Shown in pieces: positions 10,408 through 18,764 of a stretch of DNA of 64,000 bases. Both the position numbers and the translations under genes were made by a program. This stretch comes from Borrelia coriaceae. Its GTDB lineage: Bacteria > Spirochaetota > Spirochaetia > Borreliales > Borreliaceae. Position 1 is the first letter of the stretch. Each line of letters starts with the position of its first letter. Location of the stretch: NCBI RefSeq assembly GCF_023035295.1, contig NZ_CP075083.1, positions 124,001 to 188,000 of the forward strand, written 5' to 3'. The notes under the pieces were generated by a model. That model was given only the letters and a program-made list of their open reading frames with translations. It was not told where the DNA came from and searched no databases.

Positions 10408-11484
10408 TTGAATAAAAAAAATGTTTATATGATAAAAATAAAACATCGTAGTTTATTAATGTTACTTATATTATTGTCATTATTATTTTTAGTAATAAGT
10501 TGTAAATTGTTTGCCGCATACGATCGAAATTCGGGGAAGAATTTGACAATCATTGAGGAGGATATTAGTGAGGAGAATATACTTGTTAGGCTTGATAAGC
10601 TTTGTAGCATATTTGGATTATCAGAGACTGAAAGACAAGTAATTAATGAAGTTAAAGCAATAGTAACGAATCCTACTATTGGTGCACATAGAGGTGGCAA
10701 GACATATAATGATCTTGAGTTTTATAATTTACTTAACACTTTAGGTGATCTTAAGGTTAAAGAAATGGTACGAGGTATTCTAGACCGCAAAGAATTTAGG
10801 GATTTAGATTATGCAAATACTAATGCAAGCATTGAAGAAGTTACGGATTTAGGCTTAAAACAAGCATTGCAACAATCTTTAAATTATAAAAATGGTCTTT
10901 ATAAGGAGGAATTGAAGGAATTATTTCACAACTCTATTGATAATCCTGATCCTGATGTTGTGTATAAAAGAGCTGTACATAATAAGTATGTTTCTGTATT
11001 TGCTGATGTTCAAAGGGATACGCAATTTATTAAAATATTTATAGAGCTATTTAAGGGTCTTTTGCAGCATGAGTTAGATGCGGTTGCTTATATGCAAATG
11101 TGTGATACAACCCGTACTAGTTTTAGATTTAATGTTTTATTAGGTGAATTGGGTGAACAAAGGGTTAGGCGCATAATACATTTTTATTTGGATGTTTGTA
11201 GTGCAAAGGGAAGGGCTAGTAGAGCTATAAATAATATTACTGACCTTGAGAGAAAAAAAGATTTAGATATGCGGTTTAAGCGTTATGTCATAGGTTATGA
11301 TCAATATTTAGCAGATGCCTTTAAACCTACAGATGCTGATAGGGTTTATGATAAAATGATTGATGCTCAGTATATTAATTATTTTAATAGAATTGAACAA
11401 GAAGCTTTAAATCCTACTCAATCACAAAAAGGCGGTACCACTAATCCAGGTACCGATGTAGGTACTGTGCAAGGTCGTACTTAA
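10408..11484 (+). CDS. BTA121-domain lipoprotein, shortened A/B-C
   Basis: About 358 aa, one module shorter than its neighbours. Start uncertain: the ribosome site AAAAAGGG ends at 10400, correctly placed for TTG 10408, whereas the canonical ATG (10429, MIKIKHRSLL) lies 28 nt away. Both give the lipobox FLVISC. Module A begins normally (GGKTYNDLEFYNLL) but after KVKEMV it continues with RKEFRDLDYANTN, the second half of a B module. Module C (SFRFNVLLGELG) follows. This looks like an in-frame A-to-B recombination that removed exactly one module. The tail is Gly/Thr-rich. Confidence 0.88.
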   Translation: MNKKNVYMIKIKHRSLLMLLILLSLLFLVISCKLFAAYDRNSGKNLTIIEEDISEENILVRLDKLCSIFGLSETERQVINEVKAIVTNPTIGAHRGGKTYNDLEFYNLLNTLGDLKVKEMVRGILDRKEFRDLDYANTNASIEEVTDLGLKQALQQSLNYKNGLYKEELKELFHNSIDNPDPDVVYKRAVHNKYVSVFADVQRDTQFIKIFIELFKGLLQHELDAVAYMQMCDTTRTSFRFNVLLGELGEQRVRRIIHFYLDVCSAKGRASRAINNITDLERKKDLDMRFKRYVIGYDQYLADAFKPTDADRVYDKMIDAQYINYFNRIEQEALNPTQSQKGGTTNPGTDVGTVQGRT

Positions 11485-11563
11485 ATTAAGAGTAGTAAAT
11501 AAAACAAATATTAATATTTAAAATTAATGTTAAAAATATTAAATATAAGTTTAAATGTGATCT

Positions 11564-11610
11564 AAGCCTTAGATATGAATTAAATATAAATATTTAAGGC
11601 TTTAAATTTA
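11564..11610 (+). terminator. Probable terminator
   Basis: AAGCCTTAGATAT pairs with ATATTTAAGGCTT across a longer loop than usual. It follows the gene ending at 11484. Confidence 0.65.
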
Positions 11611-11731
11611 TATCTCTAGATTCTTAGCAAAATTGAGATAATATTATTTCATAGCAATATATTTTTTTATAACCATGTTTATTTAGTAATTTGTTTAATT
11701 TATTTAGTTTTTTGAATAAGGAGATATTTAT

Positions 11732-13174
11732 ATGATGAGATTTAAGTATCACAGTTTATTAATATTGTTAATATTATTAGTAATAAGTTGTGATCCAAAC
11801 AGTGAGTTAAAGCGCGAGTTAAAGAGTGGTGGCACTCCTAGGTCAATAAGGGTTAGTGATCAGCGAAGTGATCGTGATATAAAGGTCAAACTTAAAGATC
11901 TTTTTGTCGAATTTGAGTTATCAGATGAAGAGAAACAAGTAGTTGATAAGATAAAGAGCATAGTAACTAATCCTAATATTGGTAAAGATGAGGGTTACAG
12001 GACATATAATGATCTTGAGTTTTATAATTTACTTAAAACTTTAGGTTCTTTCAGGGTTAAAAAAATTGTAGAAAATTATTTGAGGGTTGATGATCTTAAA
12101 GATAATGTTCAAGAGGTATTCAAGCAAGCTTTAACTAGTGGTAGTAGCGTGGCTTTAAAAGAGCGGGTAGATGACAAGCTTAATGCTTATAACTCTAGTC
12201 ATGAGGTACAGTTAAAGGGATTATTTAGTTACAGTGATGCTAATTTTGTTTATGGTGCAATTACTAATGGTAATTATGTTGATCAAGCTGTTATTAAGAC
12301 GAATGCTCGGTTAGATAAACTTAAAGCTGGGAATGTATACTTACAGCTTGATTCTGGAGAGCAAAGGATAATTGATCAAGTTAGAACAATAGTAACTACA
12401 CCTTCTAAGTTTATATCAGATTCCACATATAAGTTGCGTACTGTGCAGGAGTTTTATGGTTTATTAAATACTTTGGATGTTGATAAGGTTAAGGAAATAG
12501 TAAAATCTTATAAGGAGTATGAAGACTTTAAAGATGCAGAGTACGAAGAAATTAATAAAAGCATTGAACTTGTTACTGAGGTAGAGTCAAAAGAAGAATT
12601 GGGTAAAGAGCTTGATAATGCGCATTTATTTTATGATTTCCATATAAAAAGGGTTTTTACTAAATTTGATGATGAGAATAATATTCTTGATGATTTGCCT
12701 GAGCCTAATGATGTTTATGAGGGTATGACGCAGCCTGTTTATAGGTCTATATTTGATTTTGTTAAATATCAAGTTCAAGATATTAGAAAGTATGAAGAGA
12801 TAGAGGGAAATTTATCAATTTCTCAAATGGTGGCACTTGCATATATGTCAGATAATTCTGGGCATTCTGAGTTTAATTTGAAGTGGATGTTAGGTCGCTT
12901 AGGTTTTTCTAAGGCTAGAGAGATTTTAGATTTTCATGTCAAGGTTATTACAGCAGAAGACCAAGCTAGGAAAACTTTAAATAGTGTGAAAGATGTTAAG
13001 AAAAAAGAAGCTTTGCAAGCGCAATTTGATCAGTATGTTGAGGATTACCATAAGCATTTAAGATTGTGCTTAGCGTATAATGATCCTGATAGGTTTTATG
13101 ATCAGGTTATAGAGGAGATGCATATGAAGAACTTTAAGAAGGTTAAAGCAGACACATTAGCATTGCTTAAGTAA
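11732..13174 (+). CDS. BTA121-domain surface lipoprotein, A-B-C
   Basis: 480 aa; ATG after AAGGAGATATTTAT. The signal peptide is short (19 residues); Cys20 in LLVISC. Module A GYRTYNDLEFYNLL (about 87). Module B is the YKLRTVQEFYGLL type (about 230) with a TTPSKF loop in place of NPxIG. Module C HSEFNLKWMLGRLG (about 377). The B module ends in FTKFDDENN, then LPEPNDVYEGM, a B-to-C connector shared by later genes. This B subtype first appears in this gene and recurs at 13476 and 16519. Confidence 0.9.
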   Translation: MMRFKYHSLLILLILLVISCDPNSELKRELKSGGTPRSIRVSDQRSDRDIKVKLKDLFVEFELSDEEKQVVDKIKSIVTNPNIGKDEGYRTYNDLEFYNLLKTLGSFRVKKIVENYLRVDDLKDNVQEVFKQALTSGSSVALKERVDDKLNAYNSSHEVQLKGLFSYSDANFVYGAITNGNYVDQAVIKTNARLDKLKAGNVYLQLDSGEQRIIDQVRTIVTTPSKFISDSTYKLRTVQEFYGLLNTLDVDKVKEIVKSYKEYEDFKDAEYEEINKSIELVTEVESKEELGKELDNAHLFYDFHIKRVFTKFDDENNILDDLPEPNDVYEGMTQPVYRSIFDFVKYQVQDIRKYEEIEGNLSISQMVALAYMSDNSGHSEFNLKWMLGRLGFSKAREILDFHVKVITAEDQARKTLNSVKDVKKKEALQAQFDQYVEDYHKHLRLCLAYNDPDRFYDQVIEEMHMKNFKKVKADTLALLK

Positions 13175-13317
13175 ATGGAGTATGTAGGAGTATGTAGAGC
13201 AGGTACTAGCTTAAGTACTACCCTAGGGGCTATTTTGGGCAATTTTTAAATTGCAGAAGCAATAAATTTAAACATATTAAATTTAAATAGAAACTAAAGA
13301 AAGTAAGAGTATAAACT

Positions 13318-13351
13318 AAGCCTTAGATATTAATATTTAAGGCTTTAAATT
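13318..13351 (+). terminator. Rho-independent terminator
   Basis: AAGCCTTAGATATT / AATATTTAAGGCTT, nearly perfect, then TAAATTTATT. The stretch from this stem to 13388 is identical to 15031-15107 behind the next gene. Confidence 0.8.
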
Positions 13352-13375
13352 TATTCCTATATACCTTATAAGATT

Positions 13376-13390
13376 TATGCTAATATTATT
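13376..13390 (+). promoter_or_regulatory. Candidate extended -10 promoter
   Basis: TATGCTAATATTATT: a TG-N-TAATAT extended -10 about 86 nt before ATG 13476. The same word recurs at the same relative place before several array genes. Confidence 0.55.
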
Positions 13391-13475
13391 GTATTATTAC
13401 ATACAAATGTTATAATTTGATAATTATATTAATTTAAAAATTTGTTTAGTAGTGTGAAAAAAAGGAGATATTTAT

Positions 13476-14936
13476 ATGATCAAAATACGACATTACAGTT
13501 TATTAATAATATTAGTATTAATGTCACTATTATTAGTAATTAGTTGTAATCCAACCAGTAAGTTAAAGGATAATGGCATGCGTGGGGCAGGCATTGGTGT
13601 GAAAAGAGAGAGAGCTGCTCAGAATGATAAGGACGCTTTAAAGGGCAAACTTAAGGCGCTTCTTATTGGATTTGGGTTATCAGATGAAGAGAAGCAAATA
13701 GTTTATAAGATACAAGAAGTATTAACTAATCCTGATATTGGGAGTGGTGAGGATATTAAGACATATACTGATCCTGAGTTTTATAAGTTATTAGAAAAGT
13801 TAGGTGCTCTTAAGATTAAAGGGATTGTAGATAATTATTTAAAAGTTAGTGACCTTCAAAATGAGGTTAAAAATGCATTCAATCAAGCTATCAATAATAT
13901 TGCTGATCCTGATTTAAAAGCGTACTTTCAAAGTAAGCTTGCTTCTTATCAAGATGGTTATGCATTGCAGTTAAAGAAGTTATTTAAGGATGATAATGCT
14001 AATGTTGTTTATGATGCAGTTACTAATGGTAATTATGTTGCTCAAGTTACTCGTGAGACAAAAGACCATTTAAATGAACTTAGAGATATGATGGATCTAT
14101 ACTTCGGTCTTGATCCTGAGGAGAGAGGGGTAATTGATAGAATTAGAAAGTTAGTAACTCCATCTTCTGTTGCTAAGATAAGGAAGCCTTATAAGTTGCG
14201 TACTGTGCAGGAGTTTTTTTATTTATTAAATCAGTTGGGTGTTTCTAAGGTTAAAGAAATAGCAAGTGTTTATAGGGCCTATGAAGTCTTTAGAGAGGAA
14301 GGGTATAAAGAAATTAGTAAAAGCATTGAACGTGTTGATGGTGCAGGTTTAAGAAGCGTATTGCAACAGGATCTTAAGTATAGCCATGAAACTTACGAAG
14401 TTGATATAAGAGGTGCCTTTACGAAGGTTATGGGGGGTAAAGTTACTGATGGTTCACCTAATGCTGATGATGTATATGAAAGTGTGAAGCAGGCTTCATA
14501 TACTTCTATATTTGATAATATTAAAAAAGAAATTCAAGCTATTCTGAATTACGATGCTATGGCAAGAGAGTTAAAAAATTTTCAGGTGCGAGCACTTGCG
14601 TATATGATCAGTAATATTAGGCAGTCTGAGTTATATGCTAAGATCCTATTAAGTAATTTAGATGTTCCTAAACTTAAAGAGATTGCAAACTTTCATACTG
14701 AGATTATTGAATCAGAAGACACTGCTAAAAAGGCTTTAGCAAGTGTTGCTGATATTAAGAAAAAGGAAGCTTTACAAGTTCTCTTTGAGCAGTGTGTTAA
14801 GGATTATCATGATTATTTAGAATTGTGCTTTAAGCAGGGAAAAGCGGATTTTACTACATTTTATAATAAAATTATGAGTGGTGCATATTCTGCTCGCTTT
14901 AATAGTATTAAGAGCAAGGCTTTGGATCTTTCTTAA
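13476..14936 (+). CDS. BTA121-domain surface lipoprotein, A-B-C
   Basis: 486 aa; ATG after AAAAGGAGATATTTAT. Cys24 in LLVISC. Module A carries DIKTYTDPEFYKLL (about 93) after TNPDIGSGE. Module B is the YKLRTVQEFFYLL type (about 235). Module C is SELYAKILLSNLD (about 382), with ILLSNL in place of LLGxLG. The helix LQNEVKNAFNQAINN after module A recurs, with small changes, in genes at 18765, 26831 and 33705. Confidence 0.9.
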   Translation: MIKIRHYSLLIILVLMSLLLVISCNPTSKLKDNGMRGAGIGVKRERAAQNDKDALKGKLKALLIGFGLSDEEKQIVYKIQEVLTNPDIGSGEDIKTYTDPEFYKLLEKLGALKIKGIVDNYLKVSDLQNEVKNAFNQAINNIADPDLKAYFQSKLASYQDGYALQLKKLFKDDNANVVYDAVTNGNYVAQVTRETKDHLNELRDMMDLYFGLDPEERGVIDRIRKLVTPSSVAKIRKPYKLRTVQEFFYLLNQLGVSKVKEIASVYRAYEVFREEGYKEISKSIERVDGAGLRSVLQQDLKYSHETYEVDIRGAFTKVMGGKVTDGSPNADDVYESVKQASYTSIFDNIKKEIQAILNYDAMARELKNFQVRALAYMISNIRQSELYAKILLSNLDVPKLKEIANFHTEIIESEDTAKKALASVADIKKKEALQVLFEQCVKDYHDYLELCFKQGKADFTTFYNKIMSGAYSARFNSIKSKALDLS

Positions 14937-15036
14937 AAAAATGAAGCAGGTACTGATTCAGGTGTTGACTCGGATACTACTTTAGGTGGTAATTAATCTT
15001 AGGTAGTAATTAAATTAAGAATATTAAATATAAACT

Positions 15037-15070
15037 AAGCCTTAGATATTAATATTTAAGGCTTTAAATT
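15037..15070 (+). terminator. Rho-independent terminator
   Basis: Same stem as at 13318 (AAGCCTTAGATATT / AATATTTAAGGCTT), serving the gene at 13476-14936. Confidence 0.8.
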
Positions 15071-15094
15071 TATTCCTATATACCTTATAAGATT

Positions 15095-15108
15095 TATGCT
15101 AATATTAT
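15095..15108 (+). promoter_or_regulatory. Candidate extended -10 promoter
   Basis: TATGCTAATATTAT, identical to the word at 13376, in front of the pseudogene at 15254. It appears to be part of a copied 3'/5' intergenic block. Confidence 0.5.
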
Positions 15109-15253
15109 GTTTATTAGCAATTGAATCACAGTATAATATTATAATTTAATTTATTATGTTCATTTGATAATTAATTTGAGACAATTAAATAATTTATTTA
15201 TCTTTATACAAATTAATTAATTTAATATTTTTGAAATAAAGGGGGATTTTTAT

Positions 15254-16300
15254 ATGGCAAGAATAAAATATTGCAATTTTATTAATGATATTAGTATTAA
15301 TGTTACTGCTATTATCAGTAATAAGTTGTGATTCAAGTGGTTCATCAAAGGATGATGGCACAGAGAGCGCAACAGGGCCTGCTGATAAGTTTGTTAATGT
15401 GTTGGATTTACCAGCTGGTGATCAAGCTTACACTTATGACACCATTTATGATGAGTTTGTTAATGTTGAAGATGATGTTGTTGAGAACTATTATTTGAAT
15501 TCACGTAGGGTACGTAGGATTTGTAATATTTTAACTAATCCTAATATTGGTAAGCGTGATAAGTATAAAATATATACTGATTCTGATGCTCTTGATATAA
15601 TGAGAGATTTGTGTTATAACCGCGTTAGAGCAGTTACAACAAAAATTGCAAACTTTTATAGTACATACAGAAGAGTTTATAGTATTGTGAAGGATAAGAT
15701 TAACGATGCTGATTTTCGAGAAATGCTTCTTTCTAGGTTTAAGTCTACTAAAAATGATTATGAGTTGGTATTAAAGGACTTATTTATTTCCTTTGATTCT
15801 GCAGGGATGTCAGTTTCTACACTTATTGACCGGATATTTTGTCAGACATATTTGAGTATATCTAAGCTTTGGGCTACAATGGACCAAGTACTGGTATTTT
15901 TATAGATGTATGAAGGCTAAAGCTTGATAAGGTTGAGAGGGCTTTAATTGATAAAATTGGTAATTATGAGTATTAGGGTATTCTGAGAACTTTATTAGAT
16001 TGCCTCTTAAGTATAAGTTGTATATTAAGGGGTATTTATTAATTTAATAAATAATAATAAATAAATTTGTTACTATGATGGTAAAGGGGTTTTAGACTTT
16101 CATTATAATGTGATTAAAGCATAAGAAATGATCAAGTTAGCTTTAAAAACGGTTTTTATTTTCATCTTGCAAAAAGACTGTATTTGGGAAGTGATTTTAG
16201 AGTAAACTTTGTTACTTGTTTGTGGTATTTGGAGTTGTGGTTAATGCGTGTTAAAGATAGTGTATGCAATATCTTGGGCAATGTCTTATGTAATACCTAG
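15254..16300 (+). pseudogene. BTA121 lipoprotein pseudogene
   Basis: ATG 15254 begins MARIKYCN, but one extra T in the run after TGC (TGCAATTTTATT against TGCAGTTTATT in paralogs) shifts the frame within the signal peptide. The rest of the signal peptide, the lipobox LSVISC and a diverged A module (TNPNIG, KYKIYTDSDALDIM) continue in the other frame from ATG 15285 to the stop at 15903. Downstream the frame is full of stops, but a C-module relic is readable near 16093-16150 (LDFHYNVIKA, then EMIKLALKTV). The internal ATG could in principle be used, but it has no ribosome site. Decay is most likely. Confidence 0.8.
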
Positions 16301-16359
16301 ATTTTAATTTAAATTAAAAATATTAAATATTATTTTGAATATCACTTAAAATAATATTT

Positions 16360-16396
16360 AAGCCTTGAATTTTGAAATTAAAGCCTTTAAGGCTAT
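16360..16396 (+). terminator. Weak terminator-like stem
   Basis: AAGCCTTGAATTTT pairs partly with AAAGCCTTTAAGGCT. It is degenerate relative to the array consensus. Confidence 0.45.
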
Positions 16397-16417
16397 ACCT
16401 ATAGATTTTAAAATATT

Positions 16418-16430
16418 TATGATAATATTA
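16418..16430 (+). promoter_or_regulatory. Candidate extended -10 promoter
   Basis: TATGATAATATTA, TG-N-TAATAT, about 90 nt before ATG 16519. Confidence 0.5.
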
Positions 16431-16518
16431 TCTCATCACAATATTGCAATTCTTATAATAATGTTCATTTAGTGATTTATTTAAGTTGTTTAAGTAATTT
16501 GAATAAGGAGATATTTAT

Positions 16519-18486
16519 ATGATAAGAGTAAAACATCGCAGTTTATTAATAATATTAGTATCGCTATTATTAGTAATAATACTATTAGTAATAAGTTGTG
16601 ATCTAAATAGTATGTCAAAATTTGGGGGCACACCTAGGGTGAAAAAAGCCCATGGGATAGCAAGACCCCGTAATCATATGAAAAAGGATGTTAAATTCAA
16701 GCTTAAAGAGCTTCTTAGTAAATTTGGATTGCTAAATAAGCAGCTACAAGCAATTGATAAGATAAAAAGAATAGTAACTGATCCTAATATTGGTGATACT
16801 GAATCTTACAAGACATATAGTGAGCTTCAATTTTATAATTTATTAGAAACTTTAGGTGATGTTAAAGTTAAGGAAATTATAAAAAATTATTTACAAGCTT
16901 GTAAAATTCAATTTGATGCTCAAAGAACATTTAAGAAAGCTATAAAGAATATTGCTGATTCTGATTTGAAAAAGCAATTACAAACTAAGCTTAATAATTA
17001 TAACTCTAGTTATGCATTACAGTTAAAGAGCTTATTTAATTATGATAATGATGATGTTATTTATGGGAATGTTATTAATGATTACATTATACGGACAACT
17101 ACTCAGGTAACGGAACAGATGGATGAACTTGCATCTTTAGGTGTTGTTTTAGATATTGGAGATGCTAAGAGTATATATTTACAGCTTGATTCTGGGGAGA
17201 GAAACATAATTGATCACATTAAAGAAATAGTAACTAATCCTAATATTGGTGATCCTAAAGATTATGAGACATATACTAAGCAGGAGTTTGATGATTTAGT
17301 AATTAGACTAGGTCTTCTTGATATTAAAGAAATTATAAAAAATCATTTAGAAGTTGATGTCCTTCAAAAAGATTTTGACAAATCCATAGGTTTTGTTTTG
17401 AACTCCAATTTAAAAGTGGAATTGTATCGTAGACTTAATAATTATAAAATTGATTATATGTTGGGTATGAAGAAGTTATTTAATGAAGTTGTTTCTGGCA
17501 AAATTAGTTATGATGATTATGTTACTCAAACAATTGCTCAGGCACATAATTATAGTACTATACTTAAGACTGAGATTACAGATACTACAGATAATAAGGA
17601 TTTCTACTCACTATTTGACTCTGAGGAACAAAATATAATTGAGGAAATTAGAAATATAGTAACTAAACGTTCTTTTGTTGTGCCAAGTTCTGATTATAAG
17701 TTGCGTACCGAGGAAGAGTTTAATGATTTACTGTTTGCTTTAGGTGTTGTTAGGGTTAAGGAGATAATAAGAGTTTATAGTAAATACAAGGTATTTAAAG
17801 AGTCAAAGTATGTGGAAATTGGTAAAAGCATTAAAGGTATTACTGATTTCAATTCAAAACTAATATTGCAAATTAAGCTTGCTAATGCTCGTGGAAGCTA
17901 CGAGTTTCAGATAAAAAAGGCTTTTACCAAATTTGATGATAATGATAATATTCTTGATGACTTGCCTGATCCTGATTATGTGTATGACAATGTAATTCAT
18001 GCTGTTTATACTGTTATATTTAATTCTATTAAAGACGAAGTTGCAAAGATTGTGAATTATGAAAAGATAAAAAGCAAGTTTTTAAAAGTTTATATGCAAA
18101 CACTTGCTTATATACAAGAGCATGCTGAGCAGTCTGATTTTAATATGCAGCTTATGTTGGGTTCCCTAGATAATAATAAGGTTAAAGGGATTGTAGAAAT
18201 TCATTTTCGGATTATTAAGGCAAAAGAGGCAGCAACAGCTGCTTTAAATGCAGCTGTTGCTTTAAATAATGTTAATGATGTTAGGGAAAAGGCAGGTTTA
18301 CAAAGTCGATTTGATGAGTGTGTTGCAGCTTATCATAAGCATTTAAAATTATGCTTCTTGCATGGCGATCCTTATGCGTTTTATGATGAAATTATGAGTT
18401 GTACATATGATAAGGACTTTGCTTGGATTGAAAACAAGGCTTTAAGTCTTGTTGGAGCAAAGCAACCAGTACGCTCCAGGTATTAA
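16519..18486 (+). CDS. BTA121-domain lipoprotein, four modules
   Basis: 655 aa, about one module longer than the norm. ATG after AAGGAGATATTTAT. Long hydrophobic core; Cys27 in LLVISC. Hallmarks in order: SYKTYSELQFYNLL (about 96), DYETYTKQEFDDLV (about 248), SDYKLRTEEEFNDLL (about 390) and SDFNMQLMLGSLD (about 537), giving A-A'-B-C. The second module has a full TNPNIG loop and is of A type, so it probably arose by duplication of an A module. C ends in an Ala-rich stretch (ATAALNAAVALNN). The 3' end runs into the GGTACTACC palindrome family. Confidence 0.9.
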   Translation: MIRVKHRSLLIILVSLLLVIILLVISCDLNSMSKFGGTPRVKKAHGIARPRNHMKKDVKFKLKELLSKFGLLNKQLQAIDKIKRIVTDPNIGDTESYKTYSELQFYNLLETLGDVKVKEIIKNYLQACKIQFDAQRTFKKAIKNIADSDLKKQLQTKLNNYNSSYALQLKSLFNYDNDDVIYGNVINDYIIRTTTQVTEQMDELASLGVVLDIGDAKSIYLQLDSGERNIIDHIKEIVTNPNIGDPKDYETYTKQEFDDLVIRLGLLDIKEIIKNHLEVDVLQKDFDKSIGFVLNSNLKVELYRRLNNYKIDYMLGMKKLFNEVVSGKISYDDYVTQTIAQAHNYSTILKTEITDTTDNKDFYSLFDSEEQNIIEEIRNIVTKRSFVVPSSDYKLRTEEEFNDLLFALGVVRVKEIIRVYSKYKVFKESKYVEIGKSIKGITDFNSKLILQIKLANARGSYEFQIKKAFTKFDDNDNILDDLPDPDYVYDNVIHAVYTVIFNSIKDEVAKIVNYEKIKSKFLKVYMQTLAYIQEHAEQSDFNMQLMLGSLDNNKVKGIVEIHFRIIKAKEAATAALNAAVALNNVNDVREKAGLQSRFDECVAAYHKHLKLCFLHGDPYAFYDEIMSCTYDKDFAWIENKALSLVGAKQPVRSRY

Positions 18487-18586
18487 CTCCGGTACTACCT
18501 AGGTAGACCTTGGGTAGTGTTTAACTTTAGGTAGTAATTAAGTTAAGAATAGTAAATAAATATTAAATTAAACTTAAATGTAAACT

Positions 18587-18621
18587 AAGCCTTAAATCAA
18601 AAAATCTAAGGCTTAAATTTT
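18587..18621 (+). terminator. Rho-independent terminator
   Basis: AAGCCTTAAATC...AATCTAAGGCTT, followed by AAATTTTATT. Confidence 0.72.
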
Positions 18622-18645
18622 ATTCTCATATATTTTATAAGAGTC

Positions 18646-18660
18646 TATGTTAATATTATT
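18646..18660 (+). promoter_or_regulatory. Candidate extended -10 promoter
   Basis: TATGTTAATATTATT about 105 nt before ATG 18765. Confidence 0.5.
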
Positions 18661-18764
18661 GCATTACCATATACTAAATATTATAATGCAATAATTATAT
18701 CCATTTGATAATGAAGTTCATTTAATAATGTGTTTAGTTCAGTTTGAACAAGGAGATATTGAAT

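Larger units (their letters stand above)
14937..15253 (+). other. Intergenic: terminator, promoter and leader
   Basis: Begins with a GGTACT/GATACTACTTTAGGTGG 3'-end repeat, then the terminator (15037-15070), the promoter word (15095-15108) and an AT-rich leader ending in AAAGGGGGA. No gene. Confidence 0.6.
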
